A DNA stretch of 64,000 nt from Candidatus Palauibacter polyketidifaciens (GTDB lineage Bacteria; Gemmatimonadota; Gemmatimonadetes; Palauibacterales; Palauibacteraceae), in the NCBI RefSeq assembly GCF_947581785.1, contig NZ_CANPVO010000038.1:53049-117048 (forward strand). Direction: 5' to 3'. The translations under genes and the position numbers were made by a program. Of the stretch, positions 27,312 to 35,454 are shown one piece after another; position 1 is the first letter of the stretch; each line of letters starts with the position of its first letter. Below the pieces are notes generated by a model that was not told where the DNA came from, searched no databases, and saw only the letters and a program-made list of their open reading frames with translations.

Positions 27312-28397
27312 ATGAATCGGGAGACGATGCGGGGAGTTTCCGAGAGACGGCGCTCGATTCGGGGACGCGGAAGCGCGCACAACCCGGCGAACCGCTTCCT
27401 TCCTCTCGCGGTGGAGCGGGAGGCCTGGACGCTCGCTTCCGACCCGGATCCGCGGACGGAGATCCTGGAGGATCGATCGCGCTCGATCATCTCTTACAAC
27501 AACAGTCCGGACCTCGGCTTCGACGCGAGTCTGAACCCGTACCGCGGGTGCGAGACCGGGTGTTCGTACTGCTACGCGCGACCCACCCACGAGTATTTCG
27601 GACTCTCGGCGGGGCTCGACTTCGAGAGCCGGATCCTGGCGAAGCCGGAGGCCCCCGCCCTCCTCCGACTCGAACTGGCCTCTCCGCGGTGGAAGCCGCA
27701 GGTGCTCGTCCTCAGCGGGGTGACGGACCCGTATCAGCCCGTGGAGCGCCGCCTCGGGATCACGCGCCGCTGCCTCGAGGTGCTGGCCGAAGCCCGGAAC
27801 CCGGTCGGGATCGTGACGAAGCACCACCGCGTGACGCGGGACATCGACCTCCTGCGTGAACTCGCGCCGTACGACGCCGTGCAGGTTCAACTCTCCATCA
27901 CGACGCTGGACCGCTCGCTGCAGCGAAGGTTGGAGCCGCGGGCGTCGACCCCCGAGCGGCGGCTCGACGCGATTGCGCGCCTGGCGGACGCGGGCATCCC
28001 GGTGGGGGTGAACGTCGCGCCCGTGATTCCCGGACTCACGGACCATGAGATCCCGGCCATCGTCGACGCGGCGGCGAAGGCCGGAGCCGGGAGGGCGATC
28101 TACATCATGCTCCGCCTTCCGTACGGGGTCGCCGCCCTGTTCGAGGACTGGCTGCAACGGAACTGTCCGGGCCGGGCGGAGAAGGTGTTCAACCGCATGC
28201 GGGAGCTGCGGGGCGGGAGCCTCTATGCTTCGAACTTCGGGGAGCGGATGCGAGGGCGCGGCCCGTTCGCCGAACAGGTCGCGCGGCTCTTCTCACTGGC
28301 GCGTGCGAAGCACGGCCTCGAGCCGCGCGACTACAACCTCACGGCGGAACACTTCCGGCCGCCGCGGGCCGGCCCCCAATTGGGACTGTTCGACTAG
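27312..28397 (+). CDS. SPL-like radical SAM protein (PA0069/Rv2578c family)
   Basis: Radical S-adenosylmethionine protein of 361 residues. The cluster motif is C80-ETG-C84-SY-C87 in NPYRGCETGCSYCYARPTHE, a CxxxCxxC form. The surrounding sequence (SYNNSPDLGFDASLNPYRGC; VLSGVTDPYQPVERRLGITR; IVTKHHRVTRDIDLL) is that of the PA0069-like group related to spore photoproduct lyase. The reaction of this group is not established; nucleic-acid repair is often suggested from the relation to spore photoproduct lyase. ATG 27312 has no good ribosome site; the frame is open further upstream but reads as shadow of the previous gene. Its TAG stop overlaps the stop of the convergent PDZ gene in a shared CTAG. 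Confidence 0.85.
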   Translation: MNRETMRGVSERRRSIRGRGSAHNPANRFLPLAVEREAWTLASDPDPRTEILEDRSRSIISYNNSPDLGFDASLNPYRGCETGCSYCYARPTHEYFGLSAGLDFESRILAKPEAPALLRLELASPRWKPQVLVLSGVTDPYQPVERRLGITRRCLEVLAEARNPVGIVTKHHRVTRDIDLLRELAPYDAVQVQLSITTLDRSLQRRLEPRASTPERRLDAIARLADAGIPVGVNVAPVIPGLTDHEIPAIVDAAAKAGAGRAIYIMLRLPYGVAALFEDWLQRNCPGRAEKVFNRMRELRGGSLYASNFGERMRGRGPFAEQVARLFSLARAKHGLEPRDYNLTAEHFRPPRAGPQLGLFD

Positions 28398-29332
28398 CGG
28401 TCGAGGTCTCCGGCGCGCGGCCGCCACCTGAATGCACCCTCCCGCTCCTCCAACTCGACGGTGAGCGTCTGCTCCGCACCGCCGCGGACGATGTGGACCG
28501 ACACCTCCCCCGGCTCGAGATCGGAGAGAGCCCGTCGCAGGTCGTCGGGGTCCTCGATCTCCTCGTCGCCGAGCCCGACGATGACGTCGCCCGCCCGCAA
28601 GCCGCCCTCAGCGGCCGGCGTGTCCTCGTAGACGGAGGTGACGAGGACGCCACCTTCCACGCCGAAGTACTCCGCGAGCTGATCGCCCAGGCTCTGCGTG
28701 TTCGCGCCGAGTCGCGGGCGCCCCGACAGTTCGTAGAAGATGCGACTCACCGCCCCGTCGGCGGCTCGTTCCCGGACCTCCCGGAGCCGCTCTTCCACTT
28801 CGAGAGCCCGTTCCCGCGCGCGCGCCGACGAGGGCCGGACTCGCGTCAGCTCGACCTGCGGGGAGACGAAGGTCAAGCCACGGCTCGAGAAGACGCCCGT
28901 CCGCTCGGCGAGTTCGACGGACACCTCGCGTTCCGCTCCGTCACGGAGCACCGTCAGATCGACGACACGCCCGGGCAGCGTCTCGCTCACCAGCCGCCGA
29001 AGCCCCGCAACGCTCTCGACGCGCTCGCCGTTCCAGGCCACGACGACGTCGCCGTCCTCGATGCCGGCCTCGGCCGCCGGTTCGCCGTCGACGACGCCGT
29101 CGATGTAGACGCCGTACGCGCGGGACATCCCGAGCTCCGAAGCGCGCTCCCCGTCGACATCCAGGATCTCCACACCGAGGTATGCGCCACCCCCGGAAAA
29201 GGCCACCCGGACCCGTTCGCGCCGCTCGTCCTCATCGTCCTCCTGGGCCGCGACCGGCGCCCCACCGGCGTACAGCCCGGCGACCAGCGCCACCGCAAGC
29301 CCGATGGCGAGTGACTCCCTCCAGTTCTTCAT
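28394..29332 (-). CDS. Exported double-PDZ protein without a protease domain
   Basis: Periplasmic protein of 312 residues with a signal peptide (SLAIGLAVALVAGLYAGGAP then VAAQ) and two PDZ domains: one near residues 55-140 (GVYIDGVVDGEPAAEAGIED then GDVVVAWNG) and one near 215-300 (GVLVTSVYEDTPAAEGGLRA then GDVIVGLG). A basic helical linker (EVEERLREVRERA) joins them. No trypsin-like catalytic core is present, unlike DegP/HtrA, so it is likely an adaptor or substrate-binding protein. ATG 29332 is preceded by a strong GGGGGG run. It lies 102 bp downstream of the SPFH gene on the same strand, which hints at a membrane-quality-control pair. Confidence 0.8.
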   Translation of the reverse strand: MKNWRESLAIGLAVALVAGLYAGGAPVAAQEDDEDERRERVRVAFSGGGAYLGVEILDVDGERASELGMSRAYGVYIDGVVDGEPAAEAGIEDGDVVVAWNGERVESVAGLRRLVSETLPGRVVDLTVLRDGAEREVSVELAERTGVFSSRGLTFVSPQVELTRVRPSSARARERALEVEERLREVRERAADGAVSRIFYELSGRPRLGANTQSLGDQLAEYFGVEGGVLVTSVYEDTPAAEGGLRAGDVIVGLGDEEIEDPDDLRRALSDLEPGEVSVHIVRGGAEQTLTVELEEREGAFRWRPRAGDLDR

Positions 29333-29434
29333 GTATCCCCCCTCGGGATCATTCCCAGGTCGTGAACCAACGCCTTCGTTTCCTGCAGGGTCGGACACTC
29401 CGGGGAGGCCGGTCGGTTGCCCGGCGGGGCAGCC

Positions 29435-30280
29435 TCAGCGGTCCGGGGCGAAGAAGAGGGGGATGCCTCCCTCCGTCGGCGCGATGACCATGTTGTTGCT
29501 CCCCTCGCCGATCCGACCGAGCATCTCCAGGTAGCGCCAGTACAGGTAGCGCTGGCCCGAGATGCCGGCGAGGCTCTCCGCGATGATGTCCTGCGCATCC
29601 CGGATCCCCTCGGCCTCCGCGCGCTGCTGGTTCGCCTGTTCGACCACGACCTGGGTCTGGTACTCCTCGGACTGCACCTGCTGCTCGCGCGACAGCTTGG
29701 CCTCGATCGCCTCGCGGATCGTCTCCGGCGGCACGACCTCGCGCACGAAGAAATCGGTGATCTCGAGCCCGCGCGGGTTGAGGCGGTCCGTCATCAGCGC
29801 CTCGATGCGGCCGGAGATGCCCGTCCGGTTGGTGGACAGGATGTCCGAAGCCTCGATCTCCGCGATCGCGTCCCGGATGGCCGAGCGATACGTGTTGTAG
29901 ACGAACGCGGCAACGGCGTTCTCGTTCCCCACCGTGAGATAGAGGTGGACGGCGCTGTCCGGGTTGATGCGGTAGCGGTAGGCGGCGTCGACGGCGATCT
30001 GGAGCTGGTCCGAGGTGAGGGCGTCCAGGCGCTCGGCCTGTCCGCCCGCGGGGTACTGGACCTCGCGCAGTGGGTAGTTCGTCCACGAGCGCAGGACGTT
30101 GTGGTACAGCCCCTGCGTGTAGGGGCGGGACGCCACGGCGCCGGTGACCGGGTTCCGCTTGACCGCCACCTCGTACTCGTCAACGCGGTTGAAGCCGAAC
30201 ACGAACAGGATGAGCACGAAGAGAACCCCGGCGACGGCGGCCACCGTGCCGATGCGAAGCGACTTCACTGATTGAGCCAT
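29435..30280 (-). CDS. Prohibitin-like SPFH/band 7 protein (HflC type)
   Basis: Membrane-anchored SPFH-domain protein of 281 residues. One N-terminal membrane segment (VAAVAGVLFVLILFVFGFN) is followed by the SPFH domain from about residue 30 (DEYEVAVKRNPVTGAV), including a long beta/alpha part and the coiled-coil helix EQQVQSEEYQTQVVVEQANQ. Members form oligomeric rings and often regulate AAA+ proteases such as FtsH. No FtsH gene is in the window. ATG 30280 has GGGAGGA six to eight bases upstream. It diverges from the D-aminoacylase-like gene over 159 bp. Confidence 0.87.
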   Translation of the reverse strand: MAQSVKSLRIGTVAAVAGVLFVLILFVFGFNRVDEYEVAVKRNPVTGAVASRPYTQGLYHNVLRSWTNYPLREVQYPAGGQAERLDALTSDQLQIAVDAAYRYRINPDSAVHLYLTVGNENAVAAFVYNTYRSAIRDAIAEIEASDILSTNRTGISGRIEALMTDRLNPRGLEITDFFVREVVPPETIREAIEAKLSREQQVQSEEYQTQVVVEQANQQRAEAEGIRDAQDIIAESLAGISGQRYLYWRYLEMLGRIGEGSNNMVIAPTEGGIPLFFAPDR

Positions 30281-30439
30281 TCTCGTCCTCCCGAAAAATC
30301 GAGACAGTGTCCGCGGGCGGCGAGGCCGTGCGGACGGTATCGTACGTAGTTCATTGCAAGGTAAGCGCGCGGTCGCGCCCGTCCCACCTCGCGGGCGGGA
30401 TCTGTGGTCGCATCTACACGCCTGGCGGGAGGACCATTC

Positions 30440-32131
30440 GTGATTCGACAGGTGTTGCGCGCGGCATTGATGGCGCCGGTCGTGGCGTGGGCCTGCTCGG
30501 CCCCGACCCCCGACTACGACGTCCTCATCCGCGGGGGGATGGTCTACGACGGGTCCGAGGACCCGCCGCGCACGGCGGATGTGGCGATCGCCGGCGACAC
30601 GATCGCGGGCATCGGCGACTTCGCCCCGGCCTCCGCCCGGACGACGATCGACGCCGCCGGGCTCGCGGTGTCCCCCGGCTTCATCAACATGCTCTCGTGG
30701 GGGACCGAATCGCTCATCGTCGACGGCCGTTCGCTGAGCGACATCCGCCAGGGCGTCACGCTCGAGGTGTTCGGCGAGGGTAACTCCATGGGGCCGCTGA
30801 ATCCGCAGATGAAGGCGGATATGCTCGCCCGCCAGGGCGATGTGCGCTTCGAGATTCCGTGGACTTCGCTCGGCGAGTACCTGGACCACCTCGTGGAACG
30901 CGGCGTCGCAACCAACGTGGCCTCGTACGTCGGGGCCACAACCGTGCGCGTGCACGAGATCGGCCACGAGGACCGACCCCCGACGCCCGAGGAGCTCGGG
31001 CGGATGCAGGAGCTCGTGCGGGAGGCGATGCGCGAGGGCGCCGTCGGCGTCGGATCGTCGCTCATCTACGCGCCCGCCTTCTACGCCGATACGGATGAGC
31101 TCATCGCCCTCGCGAGCGCGGCCGGAGAGTTCGGCGGCGGCTACATCTCCCACCTGCGGAGCGAGGGGAACCGGCTCATCGAGTCCGTGGACGAGCTGAT
31201 CTCGATCGCCCGGGAAGCCGGCGTGCGGGCGGAGATCTACCACCTGAAGGCCGCCGGGAGCGAGAACTGGGCGAAGCTGGACGAGGTCATCGAGCGTGTG
31301 GAGCGGGCGCAGGCGGAAGGACTCGAGATCACGGCAGACATGTACACCTACACGGCCGGCTCGACCGGGCTCGATGCGGCGATGCCGCCGTGGATCCACG
31401 AGGGCGGGCACACCGCGATGATCGCGCGGCTCCGCGACCCCGAGACGCGCGCGCGGATCGCGGCGGAGATGCGGACGCCCACGGACGAGTGGGAGAACCT
31501 GCTGCTCGCGGCCGGCTCCCCCGACCGCGCGCTCCTCGTCGGCTTCCGGCAGGATTCCCTCAAGTACCTGACGGGCCGGACGCTCGCGGAAGTGGCGGAG
31601 TCGCGCGGCACGGGCATCGAAGAGACCGCGATGGACCTCGTCGTGCAGGACGACAGCCGCGTGGGGACGGTCTATTTCATGATGTCCGAGGACAACGTGC
31701 GGCGTCAGGTCGCGATTCCGTGGGTGAGCTTCGGGTCCGACGCGGGATCGCTCGCCCCGGAGGAACCCTTCGTGCGCTCGAGCACGCATCCGCGCGCGTA
31801 CGGCAACTTCGCGCGGCTCCTCGGCCGGTACGTGCGGGACGAAGGCATCATCCCGCTGGAGGAGGCGATCCGGAAACTCACGTCGCTGCCGGCCGCCAAT
31901 CTCCGGCTGGAGGGGCGCGGCCGGCTGGCGCCCGGGTATTTCGCCGACGTCGTGATCTTCGACCCGGCGACGATCGCGGATCACGCGACGTTCGAGGAAC
32001 CGCACCAGCTTGCGACGGGCGTGCGCGATGTGTTCGTGAACGGCGTGCATGTCCTGGCGGAGGAGGAGCCGACGGGCGCCACGCCCGGGCGCGTGGTCCG
32101 GGGCCCGGGGTGGGAGGGCGCCTCCCGCTGA
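30440..32131 (+). CDS. D-aminoacylase-like amidohydrolase, non-canonical metal site
   Basis: Exported protein of 563 residues related to N-acyl-D-amino-acid deacylases (COG3653). GTG 30440 has GGGAGG seven bases upstream and begins the leader RQVLRAALMAPVVAWACSA. The fold is supported by YDVLIRGGMVYDGSEDPP at the start, YISHLRSEG, AEIYHLKAAG, SFGSDAGSLAPE and ADVVIFDPATI at the end. The first metal motif is missing: where the family has GFIDxHxHxD, this protein has SPGFINMLSWGTES, and the family's NCG cysteine loop reads FGEGNSMGP. It may use a different metal centre or be inactive. It stands alone on the plus strand. Confidence 0.78.
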   Translation: MIRQVLRAALMAPVVAWACSAPTPDYDVLIRGGMVYDGSEDPPRTADVAIAGDTIAGIGDFAPASARTTIDAAGLAVSPGFINMLSWGTESLIVDGRSLSDIRQGVTLEVFGEGNSMGPLNPQMKADMLARQGDVRFEIPWTSLGEYLDHLVERGVATNVASYVGATTVRVHEIGHEDRPPTPEELGRMQELVREAMREGAVGVGSSLIYAPAFYADTDELIALASAAGEFGGGYISHLRSEGNRLIESVDELISIAREAGVRAEIYHLKAAGSENWAKLDEVIERVERAQAEGLEITADMYTYTAGSTGLDAAMPPWIHEGGHTAMIARLRDPETRARIAAEMRTPTDEWENLLLAAGSPDRALLVGFRQDSLKYLTGRTLAEVAESRGTGIEETAMDLVVQDDSRVGTVYFMMSEDNVRRQVAIPWVSFGSDAGSLAPEEPFVRSSTHPRAYGNFARLLGRYVRDEGIIPLEEAIRKLTSLPAANLRLEGRGRLAPGYFADVVIFDPATIADHATFEEPHQLATGVRDVFVNGVHVLAEEEPTGATPGRVVRGPGWEGASR

Positions 32132-32194
32132 CGTGCTCGACACGCGGGCGACTCCGCGTGTCGTAAGGCGATCCTCGACCTTTCCGACGCAGTG

Positions 32195-32223
32195 TTGACG
32201 GAGTATGGCAGAGTTTATATAGT
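32195..32223 (+). promoter_or_regulatory. Sigma-70-type promoter of the PadR gene
   Basis: TTGACG (32195-32200) and TATAGT (32218-32223) are separated by exactly 17 bp in an AT-rich patch that stands out from the GC-rich surroundings. Transcription would start near 32230. Confidence 0.6.
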
Positions 32224-32238
32224 TAGTATATCGTTACT
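32221..32238. promoter_or_regulatory. Imperfect dyad over the PadR transcription start (candidate operator)
   Basis: AGTTAGTATATCGTTACT is an imperfect dyad (6 of 9 pairs match) that overlaps the -10 end and the predicted start. PadR regulators commonly repress their own promoter, so autoregulation here is a reasonable inference. Confidence 0.35.
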
Positions 32239-32261
32239 TATATAGTGTGCCCCGGAAGCCC

Positions 32262-32837
32262 ATGAGCCTCGATCACATCCTTCTCGGCCTGCTGCGCGAG
32301 CCTGCGAGCGGGTACGACCTCAAGGACGCCTTCAGCGAGACCGTCGCGCACTTCTGGTCGGCCGAACTCAGCCAGATCTACCCCACCCTCAAGAGTCTCG
32401 AGGAGCGGGGCCTGCTGCGGAGCCGGCTCGAACCCTCGCCGAGGGGACCGGACCGCCGCGTCTACACGCTGACCGGGGACGGGCAGGAGGAACTGCGCCG
32501 CTGGGTGCGCAGCGAACCGGTGGTCGGCACGGAACGGTTCGCCTACCTCGCCCAGCTCTACTTCATGAGCGCGATCGACGATCTCTGCGAGACGCGTGCC
32601 TTCATGGCGGAGCTGCGCGACCGGCTGGCGGGCCGGCTGGCGGAACTGCGGACGATCGAACGGAAGATCTTCGCCGCGCACGGCGATCAGCCGGACCGAT
32701 ACAGCGACGACGGGTTTCACCGCTTCGCGACGCTGCGCATGGGCATCGATTCCATCGGTGCGAAGGTGACCTGGTGCGACCTCACGCTGGCGGCCATCGA
32801 CCGGCGGCTCGCTTCCCCACCGGAGCCCGCGCCATGA
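32262..32837 (+). CDS. PadR-family transcriptional regulator
   Basis: DNA-binding regulator of 191 residues. The N-terminal winged helix is recognisable: MSLDHILLGLLREPASGYDL (residues 1-20), SQIYPTLKSLEERGLL (recognition helix region) and RRVYTLTGDGQEELRRWV (wing). The C-terminal half is helical and would form the dimer (PadR-like C-terminal domain). ATG 32262 is preferred over GTG 32247 because the family opens with MSLxxxLLGLL and GGAAG precedes it. The promoter and dyad just upstream suggest autorepression. Its stop overlaps the next ATG (ATGA), so the membrane protein is probably cotranscribed. Confidence 0.88.
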   Translation: MSLDHILLGLLREPASGYDLKDAFSETVAHFWSAELSQIYPTLKSLEERGLLRSRLEPSPRGPDRRVYTLTGDGQEELRRWVRSEPVVGTERFAYLAQLYFMSAIDDLCETRAFMAELRDRLAGRLAELRTIERKIFAAHGDQPDRYSDDGFHRFATLRMGIDSIGAKVTWCDLTLAAIDRRLASPPEPAP

Positions 32838-33577
32838 CCCCGCTGCTCGACGGGCTCCTCCGGATACACGTGGCCGCCGGCTTCGTGGGTCTCGCCGCGT
32901 TCTGGGTCCCGGTGGTCGCCCGCAAGGGTGGCCGGGCGCATGTGCGGGCGGGACTCGTCTACGCCTGGTGCGCCTACGTCGTGGCGGTGACGGCGGCCGT
33001 CGTGGGGGCGGGGCGTATCGCCACCCATTGGACTCAGGGCGTCGGCTTGGCGGAGCGACCCGACCTCTACGCCTTCCCCCTCTTCCTCGGCTACCTCGGC
33101 GTCGCGACATTCGCCCTGGTGCGCCAGGCGATGCGGGCCGTGGCCACCCGGCGCGCGCCGGAGACGCTGCGGACCCCGTTCCACGAGGCCGTCGCCTGGG
33201 CGTCGATCGCCGGCAGCGTCGTCGTCATCGCCTTCGCGCTCGGGGCGTGGTCCGGCCTCTCGCCGGTGCTGTTGGGGCTGAGCCCTGTCGGCCTCGTCAC
33301 GGGGCGGAACATGCTGCGGCTCATGAAAAACCCCGGGGCGGAGCACATGGGCTGGTTCTACAGCCACATGGCGTCGATGCTCGGCGGCGGGATCGCCTTC
33401 CACACGGCGTTCTTCGTCTTCGGGGCGCAGCGCCTCTTCGCCTACGAGATCGCGGGAGCGCTCGGCATCGTGCCCTGGATCCTGCCGGCGATCATCGGCA
33501 TTCCGGCCATCACCGTCTGGACCCGGTACTACCGGCGGAAGTTCAGGCCCGCCGCCCGCCGCGCGGCTCCCGGCTAG
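32834..33577 (+). CDS. Polytopic membrane protein (DUF2306-like)
   Basis: Membrane protein of 247 residues with about seven hydrophobic segments. It opens LLRIHVAAGFVGLAAFWVPV, and the loop RKGGRAHVRAGLVYAW recalls DUF2306-type proteins with conserved histidines and glycines. Several histidines sit in or near membrane segments (RIHVAAG, THWTQG, EHMGWFYSHMASM, IAFHTAFF), compatible with haem or metal binding, but this is not shown. It starts at ATG 32834, overlapping the padR stop, and is therefore the likely target of PadR control, perhaps as an efflux or stress protein. The end lies in a 22-bp tandem repeat. Confidence 0.6.
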   Translation: MTPLLDGLLRIHVAAGFVGLAAFWVPVVARKGGRAHVRAGLVYAWCAYVVAVTAAVVGAGRIATHWTQGVGLAERPDLYAFPLFLGYLGVATFALVRQAMRAVATRRAPETLRTPFHEAVAWASIAGSVVVIAFALGAWSGLSPVLLGLSPVGLVTGRNMLRLMKNPGAEHMGWFYSHMASMLGGGIAFHTAFFVFGAQRLFAYEIAGALGIVPWILPAIIGIPAITVWTRYYRRKFRPAARRAAPG

Positions 33578-33635
33578 TTCCCGCGCGCGCTCCGGCTGGT
33601 GTCCGCGCGCGGCCCGGCTAGTTGCCGCGGGCGCC
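33570..33635. repeat. Three tandem 22-bp repeats spanning two convergent stop codons
   Basis: Units begin at 33570, 33592 and 33614, each with CCGGCTrGT followed by a CG-rich tail. The first holds the TAG of the membrane-protein gene and the third holds the TAG of the gamma-glutamyltransferase gene on the other strand. No spacer separates the units. Confidence 0.6.
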
Positions 33636-35354
33636 GCCGTCGAAGGCACGGCTGTCGGAAGCGCCCCAGCGGAGCCCCGTGTCCCAGTCGATATAGATGC
33701 CCATCGCCTGACCCTGTCCGCTCCGCGTCCGCGTCACGTGTCCCATGCCCTCGTAGAGACGCTGCGTGTCGGGCGAGAAGCCCCACTCCTCGAACGAGGT
33801 CACGTCGGGCAGCCACTGGTGGTGGATGCGCGGCGACTCGATGGCCCGGCCGAACTGCGACCCGGTCATCCCGTGGTCGACGACGTTGAGCACGACCTGC
33901 AGCGTGGTGTTGATGATCGTCCGCCCCCCCGGACTTCCGATCGCGAGCACCGGACGGCCGTCACGCGCGACGATCGTCGGTGTCATGCTGGACAGCGGTT
34001 GCTTCTCGGGCGCCACGAGGTTGGGCGGCGTCCCGATCGTGCCGCGCGAATTCGTGCGGCCGGGGATCGCGTTGAAGTCGCCGAGTTCGTTGTTCAGCAG
34101 AAAACCGGCCCCGGGGACGACGATGCTGGACCCGTAGCCGAACTCGAGCGTGTACGTGACCGCGACCGCGTTCCCGTCCGAGTCCACGACGGAATAGTGG
34201 GTCGTCTCCTCGCTCTCCTCGAGGAAGGCGCCGTTGAAGGCCGCCGAATCGCTCCTGGAAGCCCTCTCCGTGTCGATGCTCGCCCGCAGGAGACCGGCGT
34301 ATTCCTTGGACGTCAGACGGTCGATCGGCATCTCCGGATTGAACTTCGGGTCGCCGAGGTGGAGGGCTCGGTCCGCGTACGAGCGCCGCATCGATTCGGT
34401 GAGCAGGTGCAGGTAGAGCGCCGAGTTGTGCCCGATCTCGGCCAGGTCGTACCCCTCGAGGATATTGAGCATCTCCACGAGCCCCGTGCCGCCCGAACTC
34501 GGCGGCGGCATCGAGTAGACGTCGTAGCCCCGGTACGTTCCGTGAATCGGGGTCAACTCGTCCGCCTCGTAGCGGGCCAGGTCCTCCTCCGTGATCAGGC
34601 CTCCGTGCTCGGCCATGAAATCGGCGAGCAGCTTCGCCGTCGTGCCGCGGTAGAAACCGTCGTGCCCGTCGCTCTGGATGCGGCGCAGCGTCTCGGCGAG
34701 GTCCGGCTGACGGAAGGTCTCCCCCGGCTCGTACATGCGGACGCCGTCCTTGAGGAAGGCCGCGCGGGTCGCATCATAGAGCGGCCCCGCCCGCCCGGGC
34801 AGGGAGCGGAGCCAGTTCTGCATCGCCCACGTGGAGGGCATGCCGTCCTCGGCCAGCCGGATCGCGGGCTCGACGAGATCCGCCCACGGCAGGCGGCCCA
34901 GCCGCTGGTGCGCCTTCCACATGCCGGCCACGGTGCCCGGCACGCCGACGGCGAGCAGGCCGATGTGGTTCGAGTTATCCCGGACCTCGCCGTTCTCGCC
35001 CAGGTACATGCGCTCCGTCGCCGAGAGCGCCGCCTTTTCGCGGAAGTTGAACGTCGTCACCTCGCCGTCCGCCCCGTGATACACGAGGAAGCCGCCACCA
35101 CCCACGTTGCCGGCCGAAGGCAGCGTTACGGCCAGCGCGAAGGCGGTGGCCACGGCGGCGTCGACTGCGTTGCCGCCCCGGTTCAGGATCTCCTGGCCCG
35201 CTTCCGAGGCGAGGTAGTGGCTGCTCACGACCATGCCTCCGCGCGAGGGCGCGGCCATGCGGCCGGACTGGGCGGCGAGCGGCGCGAGGACGATGATGGC
35301 GATGGACGCGCTCAGGGCGAGGGTCCGGATGGCGAACGCGAACTTCCTGGGCAT
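33618..35354 (-). CDS. ggt: Gamma-glutamyltransferase
   Basis: Exported N-terminal-nucleophile hydrolase of 578 residues that cleaves the gamma-glutamyl bond of glutathione and related compounds. The signal peptide is LALSASIAIIVLAPLAAQ. GGNAVDAAVATAFALAV and GNVGGGGFLVYH are conserved in the large subunit. The self-cleavage and catalytic threonine lies in EETTHYSVVDSDGNAVAVTY, at the start of the small subunit. PLSSMTPTIV and GSPGGRTIINTTLQVVLN complete the glycine-rich active-site loop. ATG 35354 has AGAGGAGG six bases upstream. It follows the cyclase gene by 100 bp on the same strand, so they may share a transcript. Confidence 0.95.
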   Translation of the reverse strand: MPRKFAFAIRTLALSASIAIIVLAPLAAQSGRMAAPSRGGMVVSSHYLASEAGQEILNRGGNAVDAAVATAFALAVTLPSAGNVGGGGFLVYHGADGEVTTFNFREKAALSATERMYLGENGEVRDNSNHIGLLAVGVPGTVAGMWKAHQRLGRLPWADLVEPAIRLAEDGMPSTWAMQNWLRSLPGRAGPLYDATRAAFLKDGVRMYEPGETFRQPDLAETLRRIQSDGHDGFYRGTTAKLLADFMAEHGGLITEEDLARYEADELTPIHGTYRGYDVYSMPPPSSGGTGLVEMLNILEGYDLAEIGHNSALYLHLLTESMRRSYADRALHLGDPKFNPEMPIDRLTSKEYAGLLRASIDTERASRSDSAAFNGAFLEESEETTHYSVVDSDGNAVAVTYTLEFGYGSSIVVPGAGFLLNNELGDFNAIPGRTNSRGTIGTPPNLVAPEKQPLSSMTPTIVARDGRPVLAIGSPGGRTIINTTLQVVLNVVDHGMTGSQFGRAIESPRIHHQWLPDVTSFEEWGFSPDTQRLYEGMGHVTRTRSGQGQAMGIYIDWDTGLRWGASDSRAFDGGARGN

Positions 35355-35454
35355 CAAGCGCCTCCTCTGCGGGTTTCGCGGGCAATGTCGCGCAGTCGCG
35401 CGCAATGTCGGGTGACCGCCCGCGGTCGGAAAGAGCGGCCGGGAAGGTGCACGG

